Assembly: GCF_016863115.1 (NCBI RefSeq)
Contig: NZ_BOOG01000031.1
Location: 1-64,000 of the forward strand
Length of the DNA stretch: 64,000 bases
Origin: Sphaerimonospora thailandensis
GTDB lineage: Bacteria > Actinomycetota > Actinomycetes > Streptosporangiales > Streptosporangiaceae
Direction of reading: 5' to 3'
Positions 1-8,970 of this stretch are shown piece after piece. The position numbers were made by a program, and so were the translations under genes. The notes under the pieces were generated by a model that was given only the letters and a program-made list of their open reading frames with translations, searched no databases and was not told the DNA's origin. The stretch's first letter is position 1, and every line of letters begins with the position of its first letter.

Positions 1-2
1 AC

Positions 3-86
3 CCCGACCGCTACATACGCCGCCAGATCGGCCCCGACCGATGGGCCTTCACCTATATCGGTCCCTCGTACGCGAGCAGACGCTGA
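3..86 (+). CDS. C-terminal tail of an unidentified protein, cut by the window edge
   Basis: An open frame enters from the left edge and stops at TGA 84-86, leaving the last 27 residues (ending FTYIGPSYASRR). 21 of its 27 codons end in G or C, as expected for coding DNA here, and the aromatic-rich tail looks protein-like. No domain can be named from so short a piece. The next gene is on the opposite strand, so the two are convergent. Confidence 0.35.
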   Translation, partial: PDRYIRRQIGPDRWAFTYIGPSYASRR

Positions 87-97
87 CGAACCTGGCA

Positions 98-136
98 ACA
101 CGATCAGGACATGATCAGGACATGATCAGGTCGTGT
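98..136. repeat. Tandem 11-bp repeat inside an inverted repeat
   Basis: The 11-mer GATCAGGACAT occurs at 102-112 and 113-123 and continues as GATCAGG at 124-130. Each junction contains the palindrome TGATCA. ACACGA (98-103) and TCGTGT (131-136) flank the array as an inverted repeat. It lies between two convergent genes, so a terminator-like hairpin or a protein-binding array is possible; the sequence does not decide. Confidence 0.5.
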
Positions 137-186
137 CTCAAAGTCATGTCCTGCTGCGCCGGAAAGGTAGCTTGTGCGTGCGGCGA

Positions 187-1743
187 TCAATGTGGGGTCG
201 CGACCCGGAAGAAGCCCTCGGCGACCAGCGTGCGAAGCTCGGCGGGCACGCGGCGCAGCAGTTCGGGCGGTTCCGCTCCGGTGAGTTCCGCGATCGCGGC
301 CAGCAGCGGGCGCGCGGGGATCTCGCCGTCGCAAACCCCGGCGAGCGCCGCCTCCACCGTGCCCACGGCCGCGGTACGGCGCAGCCCCCGGGTCTGCCTC
401 AGCAGGATCCGTGACGGGTCGTCGGCGCCGGGCGGCCCGACCCGCTCCTCCACCACCCCGTCGGCGATCACCAGCGGCACGTCCAGCAGGTCCTCATCCG
501 TCATCTCGTGCGCAGCCTTGACCGCGCGCAGCGCATCCGGGATGTGCGCACCGACCGGGGAGTCGACCTGCTGCCGCAGCTCCTCCACCCGGACCACCGG
601 ATCCAGCGAGCCCGAGTCATGCAGCGCGATCCAGCCGAACCCCACACCGGTCACGCCCATCGACTCGAACCACGACAGCCATTCGTCGTATCGCTCCCGG
701 TAGGCGGCCGTGCCCTGCTCGGCCGAGTCGCGCAGCCACAGCTCGACATACTCCGCCGGGTCCTGGACATCGCGCTGTACGGCCCAGCCGTCGCAACCGG
801 TCTCCGTCAGCCAGCCGCCCACCCTGTCCTGCCAGTCCTCACCCCTGACGTGCAGCCAGTTGGCCAGAAACCGGGCGTGCCCACCCGGGCAGAGGTGGCG
901 GGGCGCCTGCCGAACCAGGCCCCGGCAGAACTCGTCGCCGCGGAAGCCGGACTCCCGGTACGCGTACCGGGAGGCGGGAGAGATCACGAACGGCGGGTTG
1001 GACACCACGAGGTCGAACCGCTCCCCGGGCACCGGGCCGTACATCGACCCCTCCCGCGCGTCGACCCGCTGCCGGGGCACGCCGGACAGTTCCCAGCTCA
1101 GCCGGGCGAGTCGAAGCGCCCTGGGGTTCACATCGGTCGCGACGACCTGATCGGCCCGGTCGGCCAGGTGGAGCACCTGCACCCCGCAGCCGGTGCCCAG
1201 ATCGAGTGCCCGTGCCACCGGCTCGGTCCACGCCAGCTGCGCGAGGTTGGCTGAGGCGCCGCCCGCCCCGACGACGTGGTCGGGTCGCAGCGCCGGGTCG
1301 CCGGGACGGACCTTGCGGTCGGAGACCACCCAGGCGGTGCGGTCCGTACCACCGACCGAGCCGTACGGATCGTCCGAGCCGTGCGAGATAGGCGAGATGC
1401 GGGAGATGGTCCATGGCTGCAGGTGAACGGTGGCCTGCACGGTGTCGCCCACCCGGACCAGCAAGCCGGCATCGATCAGATCGTGCAGCGGCAGGTCCGG
1501 CGCCGCCGCGCTCACCGGGACGCCCAGCCACCACAGGCGGATGAGCACGGCGAGCGGATCGCCCTCGCGGGTCGCGCGCAGCGCGGGCACGGTCTCCTCG
1601 CGCGCCAGGGCGGTCGCGGCCATATCGCCCAGCCGGTCCCGTACGCCGTCGATCGTGTACCCGATCTCGAGGAACCTGTCGCGAAGCCGCAGGACCAGGT
1701 CGGAAGGGGCGTCCACAGAGAAGAATCTATCGCGGACGGGCAC
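187..1743 (-). CDS. Class I SAM-dependent methyltransferase, HemK/RsmC-like
   Basis: A 518-residue protein. The N-terminal third (about 1-110) has no catalytic motif and resembles a winged-helix or substrate-recognition region. A Rossmann methyltransferase follows: DLGTGCG at 181-187 binds S-adenosylmethionine, an acidic residue in VVATDVNP follows the second strand, and NPPF at 249-252 is the signature of N-methyltransferases acting on Gln, Asn or nucleobases. The C-terminal 200 residues are probably an accessory domain. The start is GTG 1743. The NPPF motif suggests modification of a ribosomal protein, release factor or RNA base, but the substrate cannot be read from sequence. It is followed by a separate TetR gene on the same strand, with an 87-bp gap. 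Confidence 0.75.
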   Translation of the reverse strand: MPVRDRFFSVDAPSDLVLRLRDRFLEIGYTIDGVRDRLGDMAATALAREETVPALRATREGDPLAVLIRLWWLGVPVSAAAPDLPLHDLIDAGLLVRVGDTVQATVHLQPWTISRISPISHGSDDPYGSVGGTDRTAWVVSDRKVRPGDPALRPDHVVGAGGASANLAQLAWTEPVARALDLGTGCGVQVLHLADRADQVVATDVNPRALRLARLSWELSGVPRQRVDAREGSMYGPVPGERFDLVVSNPPFVISPASRYAYRESGFRGDEFCRGLVRQAPRHLCPGGHARFLANWLHVRGEDWQDRVGGWLTETGCDGWAVQRDVQDPAEYVELWLRDSAEQGTAAYRERYDEWLSWFESMGVTGVGFGWIALHDSGSLDPVVRVEELRQQVDSPVGAHIPDALRAVKAAHEMTDEDLLDVPLVIADGVVEERVGPPGADDPSRILLRQTRGLRRTAAVGTVEAALAGVCDGEIPARPLLAAIAELTGAEPPELLRRVPAELRTLVAEGFFRVATPH

Positions 1744-1830
1744 GCTGCACGCTCACTTGGCGAGCGACCCAGCAGATGATCGCGGCGGATATCGGGCGAA
1801 TATCCGGCGAATGGGACCTGTGGTCACGAC

Positions 1831-2421
1831 CTAAGTCATGCGCAGGCTGTTCCAGGCGGCCTCGCCGAGCCCGCGGATCTCCTCCTCCGTGGGCTGATGC
1901 GCACCGGCGAACCACAGGCGGCACATCTCCTGCGCCGGGCCGAGCCAGAGCACGTAGCACATTGTCGACGAAACGGGGCGGAGCACGTCGTTCTTGACGT
2001 GCGGGCGCCACCAGTCGGCCACCTGCCGGAAGAAGCTCCGCCTCGCCTCCGCCACCTCCGGGCCACCGGGCTCGGTGCGGCGGGGCGGGCGCTCACTGAC
2101 CAGCAGCCGGGCCCGCTCGGGATGCTCACCGCACCAGGCCATGTGCCGCGCGACGATCGCCTCGATCCCGGCGCGCGCGTCGTCGTGCCGGGTGAGCTCC
2201 CCCAGGAAGACGTCCTGGTACATCCCCAGGATCTCGGTGTAAAGCACTCCGAAGACGTGCTCCTTGCTGGTGAAATGGTGATAAAAGCTCCCCACGCTGA
2301 CGCCGCTCTCCTGGCGGAGGCTGGCGAGCGTGGTGGCCGAGACACCGTTCTGGCTGAACCGGCGCAACGCCCCCTCGATGATCCGGGCCCGGCCGTCTCG
2401 GCCGTTCTTCGCGCTCTTCAC
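1831..2421 (-). CDS. TetR/AcrR family transcriptional regulator
   Basis: 196 residues, the normal TetR length. The N-terminal DNA-binding domain covers about 10-58, with the helix-turn-helix in TTLASLRQESGVSVGSFYHH and the usual YxHF-type end (FYHHFTSKEHVF). The C-terminal ligand-binding region is divergent, so no ligand can be inferred. GTG 2421 is the only sensible start. The gene is divergent from the SURF1-family gene across a 247-bp gap, so self-regulation or control of that neighbour is possible. A short dyad, AACAT-CCG-ATGTT, lies in this gap. Confidence 0.85.
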   Translation of the reverse strand: MKSAKNGRDGRARIIEGALRRFSQNGVSATTLASLRQESGVSVGSFYHHFTSKEHVFGVLYTEILGMYQDVFLGELTRHDDARAGIEAIVARHMAWCGEHPERARLLVSERPPRRTEPGGPEVAEARRSFFRQVADWWRPHVKNDVLRPVSSTMCYVLWLGPAQEMCRLWFAGAHQPTEEEIRGLGEAAWNSLRMT

Positions 2422-2483
2422 AGGTTCAATGGTGACGCAACAGAACCTTGTTCTGCAAACATGACCGGGATTTTAAGGATCAT

Positions 2484-2496
2484 AACATCCGATGTT
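2484..2496. promoter_or_regulatory. Possible TetR operator dyad
   Basis: Perfect inverted repeat AACAT/ATGTT with a 3-bp spacer in the divergent gap between the TetR gene and the SURF1-family gene. The site is short and could be chance; its position is the only support. Confidence 0.2.
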
Positions 2497-2668
2497 CGGA
2501 CGCGCGATCATCCGCGCTTCATATACTGCGGCGGATCGGCGGCAGGCGTGACATGCCGCGTTGCCGGGTGGGACGGGGCACCGCAGCGGGGGCCCGCTGT
2601 CGTCGGCCTCGCTGTACCTTTCATGGGCGGGCGCACGACCACCCGGGGGGCTGCCTACGCTGGTTCAC

Positions 2669-3448
2669 GTGTACCGCTTCCTCGTCACGCCGCGCTGGCT
2701 CGGCTTCCATCTGCTCGTGCTGGCGATCATTCCGGCCTTCTTCTTTCTCGGGAAATGGCAGTACGGGAGGTTCGAGGCACGGTCCGCGGCAAGCACCCAG
2801 ATCACCGCCAACCTGAAGGAACCGGCGGTGTCGCTCGAAAGCGTCGACACCGTCGGCGGGACTGTCCCCAAGGCGATGCGGTACCGCCCGGTCACCGTGA
2901 CCGGGCGTTATGACCCGGCGCACGAGGTCGTCGTACGGCGGCGCACCCAGAACAGCCGCGTGGGGTTCTATGTGGTGACCCCGCTCGTCACGTCCCAGGG
3001 CGCGGTTCTGGTCAACCGCGGCTGGGTCCCGGCGGGCGCGACCGCCGACGCGCATCCGCGGGTCCCCGCGCCTCCCGGCGGCGAGGTGACGGTCACCGGC
3101 CGCCTCCGGCCGGCCGAGTCCGAGGACGACACCGGCATCAGGAACCGGGGCGGCCTACCTCCCGGCCAGGTTCTGCTGATCGACACCGGCGAGATCGGCA
3201 AGAGCCTTCCGTACCAACTCTTCGGGGGGTTCGTCGAGTTGACCGATCAGGAGCCGCAGGCCGGCCCGGCGCCGGACCCGGTGCCGCGGCCCGACGTCGG
3301 CGGGGGCGGGGGTCTCAACCTGGCCTATGCCGTACAGTGGTGGATCTTCATCGGGGTAGGGGTCGGCGGCTGGGCGATGCTGATCCGGCGAGAGGCCCGC
3401 GACCTGCGGAAAGCCGGACAGGAAAGCCCGGCGAAAGCGTCAGTTTAG
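2669..3448 (+). CDS. SURF1 family cytochrome c oxidase assembly protein
   Basis: 259 residues from GTG 2669. The architecture is that of SURF1: a first transmembrane helix just after the N-terminus (LGFHLLVLAIIPAFFFLG), a long extracytoplasmic domain containing YRPVTVTGRYDP and VLVNRGWVP, and a second helix near the C-terminus (WWIFIGVGVGGWAMLI). SURF1 proteins help insert haem into cytochrome oxidase at the membrane. A longer frame runs upstream, but GTG 2669 is preferred because the mature protein begins there (VYRFLVTPRW) and a TACGCT hexamer lies exactly 7 bases upstream, which fits a leaderless transcript. Oxidase genes are not in the window. Confidence 0.85.
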   Translation: MYRFLVTPRWLGFHLLVLAIIPAFFFLGKWQYGRFEARSAASTQITANLKEPAVSLESVDTVGGTVPKAMRYRPVTVTGRYDPAHEVVVRRRTQNSRVGFYVVTPLVTSQGAVLVNRGWVPAGATADAHPRVPAPPGGEVTVTGRLRPAESEDDTGIRNRGGLPPGQVLLIDTGEIGKSLPYQLFGGFVELTDQEPQAGPAPDPVPRPDVGGGGGLNLAYAVQWWIFIGVGVGGWAMLIRREARDLRKAGQESPAKASV

Positions 3449-3548
3449 GATGTTTGCCGAGGCTTGGCGTCGCGGGGTGAGCAAACGGATACCAACCGGA
3501 GACCTCGCAGCTTGTTCGGTGTGACCCCTTGGCCGTACGGTTACCATT

Positions 3549-4745
3549 GTGACAACGCCGCTGCATCCCGACCCAGAGCCGAGGCGGCGGGATTACGTGA
3601 TCATCTCGGTGGACGATCACTTGATCGAGCCGGCCGATCTCTTCGACGATCGCCTGCCCGAGAAGTACAAGGACCATGCCCCCAAGGTCGTCGAGACCGA
3701 GGCCGGACACCAGGTCTGGCGGTACGGCGGGGCCACCTACCCGTGCGCCGGACTGGACGTGGGAGCGGGCCTGCCCAAGGAGCAATGGACACTCGACCCG
3801 GTGCGCTACGAGGAGATGCGGCCGGGCTGCCATGACATCGAGGCCCGGATCGCCGACATGGACCGTGCCGGGATCTGGGCGGCCCTGTGCTTCCCCGGCA
3901 TGCTGGCCAACCAGGCGGGAGTGCTGTTCGCCCGGACGCGTGACCAGGACCTCGGCCTCGCCCTGGTCCGCGCCTGGAACGACTGGCACGTCGATGTGTG
4001 GGCGGGCACCTACCCCGAGCGCATGATCGCACTGCAGATCCCCTGGCTGCGCGACCCGGACGTCGCCGCCAAGGAGATCAGGGCCAACGCCGCGCGCGGC
4101 TTCAAGGCGGTCGTCTTCCCCGAGTTCCCCACCAGGCTGCGACTGCCGTCCATCCACAGCGGCCATTGGGATCCGTTCTTCGCCGCCTGCGAGGAGACCG
4201 GCACGGTCGTCTGCCTGCACACGGGCGCGTCCTCATGGGCGCCGGTGCCGTCGCCGGACACGCCGATCGAGGCGATCACCACGCTGATCCCGGCGAGCGC
4301 GATGTTCGCCTGCGCCGACTGGCTCTGGTCGGGGGTGGCGCTGCGCTTCCCCGCGCTGCGCATCCTGATCGTCGAGGGCGGCGTGGGCTGGCTGCCGATG
4401 CTGGCCGAGCGTGTCGACTACGCGCTAGATCATCCGGTGGCCGGCGAGTCCAACTGGGAGGGCGGCCTCAAGCCGAGCGAGGTGCTGCGGCGGAACTTCT
4501 TCTTCGGCACCCTGGACGACAGCGCGCTCGGCGCCGTCCGGATGGCCGTCGGCATGGAGCACGTGCTGCTGGAGAGCGGGTATCCCCGGGCCGAGTCCAC
4601 CTGGCCCGACTCCCAGCAGGCGGTGGCCCGCAACCTCGGCAACCTGCCGCCTGCCGACATCGCCCGGGTCGCGTACGGCAACGCCGCACGCCTTTTCGGC
4701 CACCCGCTCCCGTCCCGGGCCTGGCTGCGAATGGAGCAACTCTAG
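3549..4745 (+). CDS. Amidohydrolase 2 family metal-dependent hydrolase
   Basis: 398 residues. The N-terminal SVDDHLIEPADLF carries the D-x-H-x-x-E metal motif (D22, H24, E27) of the ACMSD-like amidohydrolase-2 branch. Later conserved points are FPGM, VVFPEFPTR, CLHTGASS with a likely metal-binding His, and a C-terminal YGNAARLFG typical of the family. Members are decarboxylases or hydrolases in aromatic or polyketide-type catabolism; the substrate here is unknown. The start is GTG 3549, with TACGGT seven bases upstream, again leaderless-like. The gene runs toward the converging small DUF1232 gene, 9 bp away, and shows no operon partner. Confidence 0.8.
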   Translation: MTTPLHPDPEPRRRDYVIISVDDHLIEPADLFDDRLPEKYKDHAPKVVETEAGHQVWRYGGATYPCAGLDVGAGLPKEQWTLDPVRYEEMRPGCHDIEARIADMDRAGIWAALCFPGMLANQAGVLFARTRDQDLGLALVRAWNDWHVDVWAGTYPERMIALQIPWLRDPDVAAKEIRANAARGFKAVVFPEFPTRLRLPSIHSGHWDPFFAACEETGTVVCLHTGASSWAPVPSPDTPIEAITTLIPASAMFACADWLWSGVALRFPALRILIVEGGVGWLPMLAERVDYALDHPVAGESNWEGGLKPSEVLRRNFFFGTLDDSALGAVRMAVGMEHVLLESGYPRAESTWPDSQQAVARNLGNLPPADIARVAYGNAARLFGHPLPSRAWLRMEQL

Positions 4746-4754
4746 GTCGTCTGG

Positions 4755-5117
4755 CTAGGTCGTCTCCGGATGTGGGGGCGGGTCCTGCCGCTCCCACTCG
4801 ACGTACCGGCCGCCCTCGCCGAGCAACGACGTCAGCAGCCAGAGGAACACCCCGAAGTCGTCGACCACGCCGATCCCCAGGAGGAAGTCGGGGATGGCGT
4901 CGATCGGCGAGACGATGTACGCCACGGCCGCGCCGAACATGGCGAGCTTGCCCTTGGTGAGTCCGGGATAGTGGCCGCGCAGCGCCGCGCGGATCATCCG
5001 GGGCAGCGCCTTGATCCGGCTGCCGATCCCGGGCGAGCCGGGCTGGGCCACCTCGCGGTACGCACGCCAGGTCGCCGCCGCACGTCCTGCCTTCGCCGCC
5101 TTCGCCGCCTTCGCCAT
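4755..5117 (-). CDS. YkvA/DUF1232 family small membrane protein
   Basis: 120 residues. The core AYIVSPIDAIPDFLLG is the DUF1232 signature: a hydrophobic helix with SPIDAIPD, followed by a second helix with VVDD (GIGVVDDFGVFLWLL). The N-terminus is Lys/Ala-rich (repeated KAA) and probably cytoplasmic. The family function is unknown. The gene is downstream of the amidase gene on the same strand but separated by 81 bp. Confidence 0.8.
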   Translation of the reverse strand: MAKAAKAAKAGRAAATWRAYREVAQPGSPGIGSRIKALPRMIRAALRGHYPGLTKGKLAMFGAAVAYIVSPIDAIPDFLLGIGVVDDFGVFLWLLTSLLGEGGRYVEWERQDPPPHPETT

Positions 5118-5198
5118 GTGGACACCTCCACCGGGTTACCGTGCCCCCTTTGCCCTCTTGTTAACGTACGGAGGGGCATCCCCGGTTCCTGAAGAGCC

Positions 5199-6659
5199 CT
5201 ATTCGAAATGCCGGAAAGGCCCGTGCTTGAAAGACACGGTGGCCTCGATCTGGGCGGCGATCCTGACGAGCAGGTCCTCCCGCCCGGCCGCGGCGACGAA
5301 CTGGACGCCGACCGGCAGGCCTTCGGCCGTACGGTGCACCGGGAGCGAGATCGCGGGCTGACCGGTCGAGTTGAACGGTGCGGTGAAGGCCGCGCCCAGA
5401 CCGGCCCGCTCAAGCGCCAGATAGACCTCGTCGTCGGAGATCCAGCCAAGTGGGAAGGGCGCGACGGCGAGCGTCGGCGTGAGCAACAGATCGTATCCCG
5501 TCGTCCCCGGTCCTGCCGTCCACCACCGCGCCATCCGCCGGCGATATCCGTTCAGCAGCCTCAGCGCGGCCAGGTAGTCGGTGGCGGACATGCTCCGGCC
5601 GGCGTCGGCCACCAACCGGTTGTGCGGCTCCAGTTCCGCCAGTTCCACCGGCCTGCCCCGCCACGCGGCGACGGTCTCCAACTCGGCGGCCACGTTGGCG
5701 CTGATCAGCGCGCCGTGGTACATGGCGAACTCGGGATCGCCCAGCGCCTCGGGGTGAGCGGGCACGACCTCGTGGCCGAGTGAGTCCAGCGACTCCGCCA
5801 TTCTCGTCACGGCGGCGGTCGCCTCCGCGTCCTCGGGCACGTCGCCGCGGGGATGGACGGTGACGAACCCGATCCGCAGCCGCCCGGGGTCCGCGCCGAC
5901 CTCCTCCGCCAGCGGCCGCCGCCACGCCGGCGCGGCGTACGGTTCGCCCGGCATCATCTCGGAGAGCAGGTCGAGCAGCGCCGCGGTGTCCCGTACCGTC
6001 CGGGTGAGCACACCGGTCGTCGAGAGCCCACCCCACGACTCGGCCAGCGAGGGTCCATGGCTGATCCGGCCCCGGGTCGGCTTCAACCCGACCAGCCCAC
6101 ACATGCTCGCCGGGATGCGGATCGACCCTCCGCCGTCGCTCGCGGTCGCCACCGGGACCATCCCGACCGCCACCGCGGCGGCCGAACCGCCGCTCGAGCC
6201 GCCGACCGAATAGGCCAGGTCGTAGGGGTTCCTGGTCGGGCCGAACGCCAGCGGCTCGGTCGTGATCGTGGTGGCCAACTCGGGCACGTTGGTCCGGCCC
6301 AGGATCACGAATCCGGCGCGGCGCAACGCCGCGGTGCCGTGGGAGTCGTGGTCGGCCACCACGCCGTCGAGGATCTTCGATCCCGAGCCGCAGGGGTCTC
6401 CGGCGGACTCCCAGCCGATGTCCTTGAGCAGGATCGGCACGCCGCGGAAGGGCGCGTCTTCGGGGATGTCGTCGATCTCTGCGAGGGCCTGATCGAACCG
6501 CCGGTGGATCACCGCGTTGAGCTCGCCGTCGAGGGCCTCGATGCGGGCGATCGCCGCCTCGGCCGGCTCACGCGGGGAGACCACCCCGTTCCGTACGGCT
6601 TCCGCCTGGCCGACCGTGTCCAACGACAGCACCTCGTCCAACGACAGCACCCCGTCCAC
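5199..6659 (-). CDS. Amidase signature family enzyme
   Basis: 486 residues with the complete amidase-signature triad: Lys79 in PILLKDIGW, the cis-Ser in GGSSGG (153-158), and the nucleophile Ser179 in DGGGSIRIP. The family hydrolyses amides, often aryl- or acyl-amides; substrate specificity is not visible, and no GatB or GatC neighbour is present, so it is not a glutamyl-tRNA amidotransferase subunit in context. The start is tentatively GTG 6659, with AGAGGA about 8 bases upstream. The first residues come from an in-frame 18-bp duplication (LSLDEVLSLDT), so starts a few codons later are possible. Confidence 0.85.
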   Translation of the reverse strand: MDGVLSLDEVLSLDTVGQAEAVRNGVVSPREPAEAAIARIEALDGELNAVIHRRFDQALAEIDDIPEDAPFRGVPILLKDIGWESAGDPCGSGSKILDGVVADHDSHGTAALRRAGFVILGRTNVPELATTITTEPLAFGPTRNPYDLAYSVGGSSGGSAAAVAVGMVPVATASDGGGSIRIPASMCGLVGLKPTRGRISHGPSLAESWGGLSTTGVLTRTVRDTAALLDLLSEMMPGEPYAAPAWRRPLAEEVGADPGRLRIGFVTVHPRGDVPEDAEATAAVTRMAESLDSLGHEVVPAHPEALGDPEFAMYHGALISANVAAELETVAAWRGRPVELAELEPHNRLVADAGRSMSATDYLAALRLLNGYRRRMARWWTAGPGTTGYDLLLTPTLAVAPFPLGWISDDEVYLALERAGLGAAFTAPFNSTGQPAISLPVHRTAEGLPVGVQFVAAAGREDLLVRIAAQIEATVSFKHGPFRHFE

Positions 6660-6991
6660 CGCGCCGTCCTCTCGTCAACAGGCCAAGCCACAACTTGTGC
6701 CAGCTCGTCCCGGCGAATCGGAAACCGGTCCCATTGACCGGAACCCTGGCGAATTCAAAGACCAGGAATCGGATCAGACCCGAGTGAACTCGCCATTCGG
6801 CGCGAACCCCGGCGATCTGTCCGCCGAAGGATACCGGATGGTCACGGACCCTCTAGATGATCGACATGCGGCGGCAAATTCCACCGTCCAGCAGGGATGA
6901 CCGATCGCGGATGGTGGCATTGATCACCCTGTCGCGATCCCCGAGGAACTCCCCTCTCAAGAAGGACAGGAAATGATCGACCGGGGAACAC
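6660..6991. other. 332-bp divergent intergenic region, no gene recognised
   Basis: The region between the amidase gene (minus) and the secreted M15-like gene (plus). No convincing coding frame was found. It should carry promoters for both, but no clear -35/-10 pair or operator can be defended. The ribosome-binding site for the downstream gene (GGGGAA before ATG 6992) is at its right end. Confidence 0.4.
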
Positions 6992-7840
6992 ATGTACTTC
7001 CGCCCATCGTGGTGGGTGCGGACCTGGATGACCGCCGTCGTCCTGATCGCGCTGCCCATGCAGAACGCCATATCGAGCCACCTGCCGGTCGTCAGCGCAC
7101 TGCTGCCGACGGCGTATCAGATCTCGGCGGGGCCGAAACCCGATCGGCCCCTACCCGACCAGCCGACATCCGACCAGTCGACACCCGACCAGTCGGCACC
7201 AGGCGAACCAACGCCGGACGAGCCCGCGGCCGAAGATGCCGGGGCAGACAATCCGAGGGAGGAGGATCCCCTAATGGAGGATCTCGTGGTGGAGGATGCC
7301 GTGGTGGAGGATGCCGTGGTGGACGAGCCCGGATCGGAGATGGTCACCCAGGTCGCCGTGGCGCTGCCCGGGATGAGCCAGGCCGGCGCATTCACCGCCA
7401 AGGTCGTCACCTGGGACGCCTCGGCCGCCGCGACGAGACTGGGCCAGCAGGACGCCGCCCGGCACCTGGCGGAGGCCGGACTGAGATGGGTGTCCACCGG
7501 ACGATGCACCGACCGACGCAGATCGTCGTGCACGTCGCTGGACTCCATCAGGTACGGCACGCTCATGCGGCTGATCGAGCTCAAGCGGGCAAGCGACTGC
7601 GACATCACCGTCACGGGCGGCACCGAGGTCGGCCACTCCACCGGACGCTACAGCCACGGCAACGGCTACAAGGTCGACATCGCCCACAACAAGTGCATCG
7701 ACGCATACATCAAGGGAAAGTTCCGTCGCCAGAAGAGCCGGGGGGACGGATCGGCGCTCTACCGTCCGCCCTCCGACTCCGCGACGCCCTCAGCCGTCTA
7801 CGCCGACGAGCGCACCCACTGGGACATCTTCTTCCCCTGA
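6992..7840 (+). CDS. Secreted or membrane-anchored M15-like (D-Ala-D-Ala carboxypeptidase-type) protein
   Basis: 282 residues from ATG 6992. A hydrophobic N-terminal segment (WMTAVVLIALPMQNAIS) is a signal peptide or anchor. A low-complexity Pro/Asp/Glu linker follows (about 45-115), including a repeated VVEDA unit. The C-terminal domain has SHGNGYKVDI (H222, D229) and HWDIFF (H276, D278), a spacing like the SxHxxGxxxD...HxD/W zinc site of M15 peptidases; TGGTEVGH precedes it. Two Cys pairs (CTDRRRSSC; DCD/NKC) may form disulfides outside the cell. The likely role is peptidoglycan cleavage, which is inference. It could instead be an inactive relative. Confidence 0.6.
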   Translation: MYFRPSWWVRTWMTAVVLIALPMQNAISSHLPVVSALLPTAYQISAGPKPDRPLPDQPTSDQSTPDQSAPGEPTPDEPAAEDAGADNPREEDPLMEDLVVEDAVVEDAVVDEPGSEMVTQVAVALPGMSQAGAFTAKVVTWDASAAATRLGQQDAARHLAEAGLRWVSTGRCTDRRRSSCTSLDSIRYGTLMRLIELKRASDCDITVTGGTEVGHSTGRYSHGNGYKVDIAHNKCIDAYIKGKFRRQKSRGDGSALYRPPSDSATPSAVYADERTHWDIFFP

Positions 7841-7869
7841 TTCCTCAGAAGAAGATTCATACTGACGAT

Positions 7870-8970
7870 TCAGGCGACCGCTCCGGCGAACTCGGCCGCG
7901 ATCAGTTCGGCGATCTCCGCCGCGTTGAGTGCCGCGCCCTTGCGCAGGTTGTCACCGCAGACGAAGAGGTCGAGCGTGTTCGGGAAGTCCAGCGCCTGGC
8001 GGATCCGGCCCACGTAGGTGGGGTCCGTGCCCACGACGTCGATCGGCATCGGGTAGACGCCGCTGCCCGGGTCGTCCATCAGGACCACCGTCGGCGCCGC
8101 CTCCAGGACGCGGTGCGCGTCCGCCACCGTGATCTCCCGCTCGAAGGTCGCGTGTACGGCCAGCGAGTGGGTGGTGACCACCGGGACCCGGACACAGGTC
8201 GCCGAGACCTTGAGGTCCGGAATGCCGAGGATCTTACGTGACTCGTTGCGGAGCTTGATCTCCTCCGACGCCCAGCCGTCGTCCTTGAGCGATCCCGCCC
8301 ACGGCACGACGTTGAACGCGATCGGCGCGGGGAACGGCGACTCGACGTCGCCGAGCTTGTTCTGCAGGACCTTGCGCACGTCCCCGGCCGCCTGGCCGAC
8401 GGTACGGTCACCCGCCAGCGCCTCGACCTCGTCGTACAGCCGGGCCGGCCCGGCCACGCCGGCGCCGGAGACCGCCTGGTAGGAGGCCACGACCAGTTCG
8501 CGCAGGCCGTACTCCGCGTGGAGTGCGCCCATGGCGGCCATCATCGACAGCGTGGTGCAGTTCGGCGTCGCGATGATGCCGAGCGGACGGTTGCGGGCGT
8601 CGCCGGGGTTGACCTCCGGCACCACCAGCGGAACCTCGGGGTTCATCCGGAACGTGCCCGACTTGTCGATCACGATCGCGCCCCGGCCGGCGGCGATCGG
8701 CACCCATTCGGCGGACACCTCGTCAGGGACGTCGAAGATGGCGATGTCGACGCCGTCGAACACCTCGGCGGTCAACGCCTGGACGACCACGTCCTCGCCG
8801 CGCACCGGCAGAACCTTGCCGGCCGACCGGGCGGACGCGACCAGGCGGATCTCGCCGTAGACGTCCACACGGTTGCTGATGATCTCACGCATCACGGTGC
8901 CGACGGCACCGGTCGCGCCGACAAGGGCGAGGGTGGGCTTCCCGCTGGACTGGTCGCTGCGCTCGCTCAT
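7870..8970 (-). CDS. asd: Aspartate-semialdehyde dehydrogenase
   Basis: 366 residues. It reduces aspartyl-4-phosphate to aspartate semialdehyde in the pathway to lysine, diaminopimelate, threonine and methionine. The N-terminal LVGATGAVG is the NADPH-binding loop, Cys138 in [10 protein letters not shown] is the catalytic nucleophile, and GAGVAGP follows. ATG 8970 is the start: it overlaps the lysC stop by 4 bp (ATGA), so the two are translationally coupled in a lysC-asd operon, as in corynebacteria and streptomycetes. Confidence 0.95.
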   Translation of the reverse strand: MSERSDQSSGKPTLALVGATGAVGTVMREIISNRVDVYGEIRLVASARSAGKVLPVRGEDVVVQALTAEVFDGVDIAIFDVPDEVSAEWVPIAAGRGAIVIDKSGTFRMNPEVPLVVPEVNPGDARNRPLGIIATPNCTTLSMMAAMGALHAEYGLRELVVASYQAVSGAGVAGPARLYDEVEALAGDRTVGQAAGDVRKVLQNKLGDVESPFPAPIAFNVVPWAGSLKDDGWASEEIKLRNESRKILGIPDLKVSATCVRVPVVTTHSLAVHATFEREITVADAHRVLEAAPTVVLMDDPGSGVYPMPIDVVGTDPTYVGRIRQALDFPNTLDLFVCGDNLRKGAALNAAEIAELIAAEFAGAVA

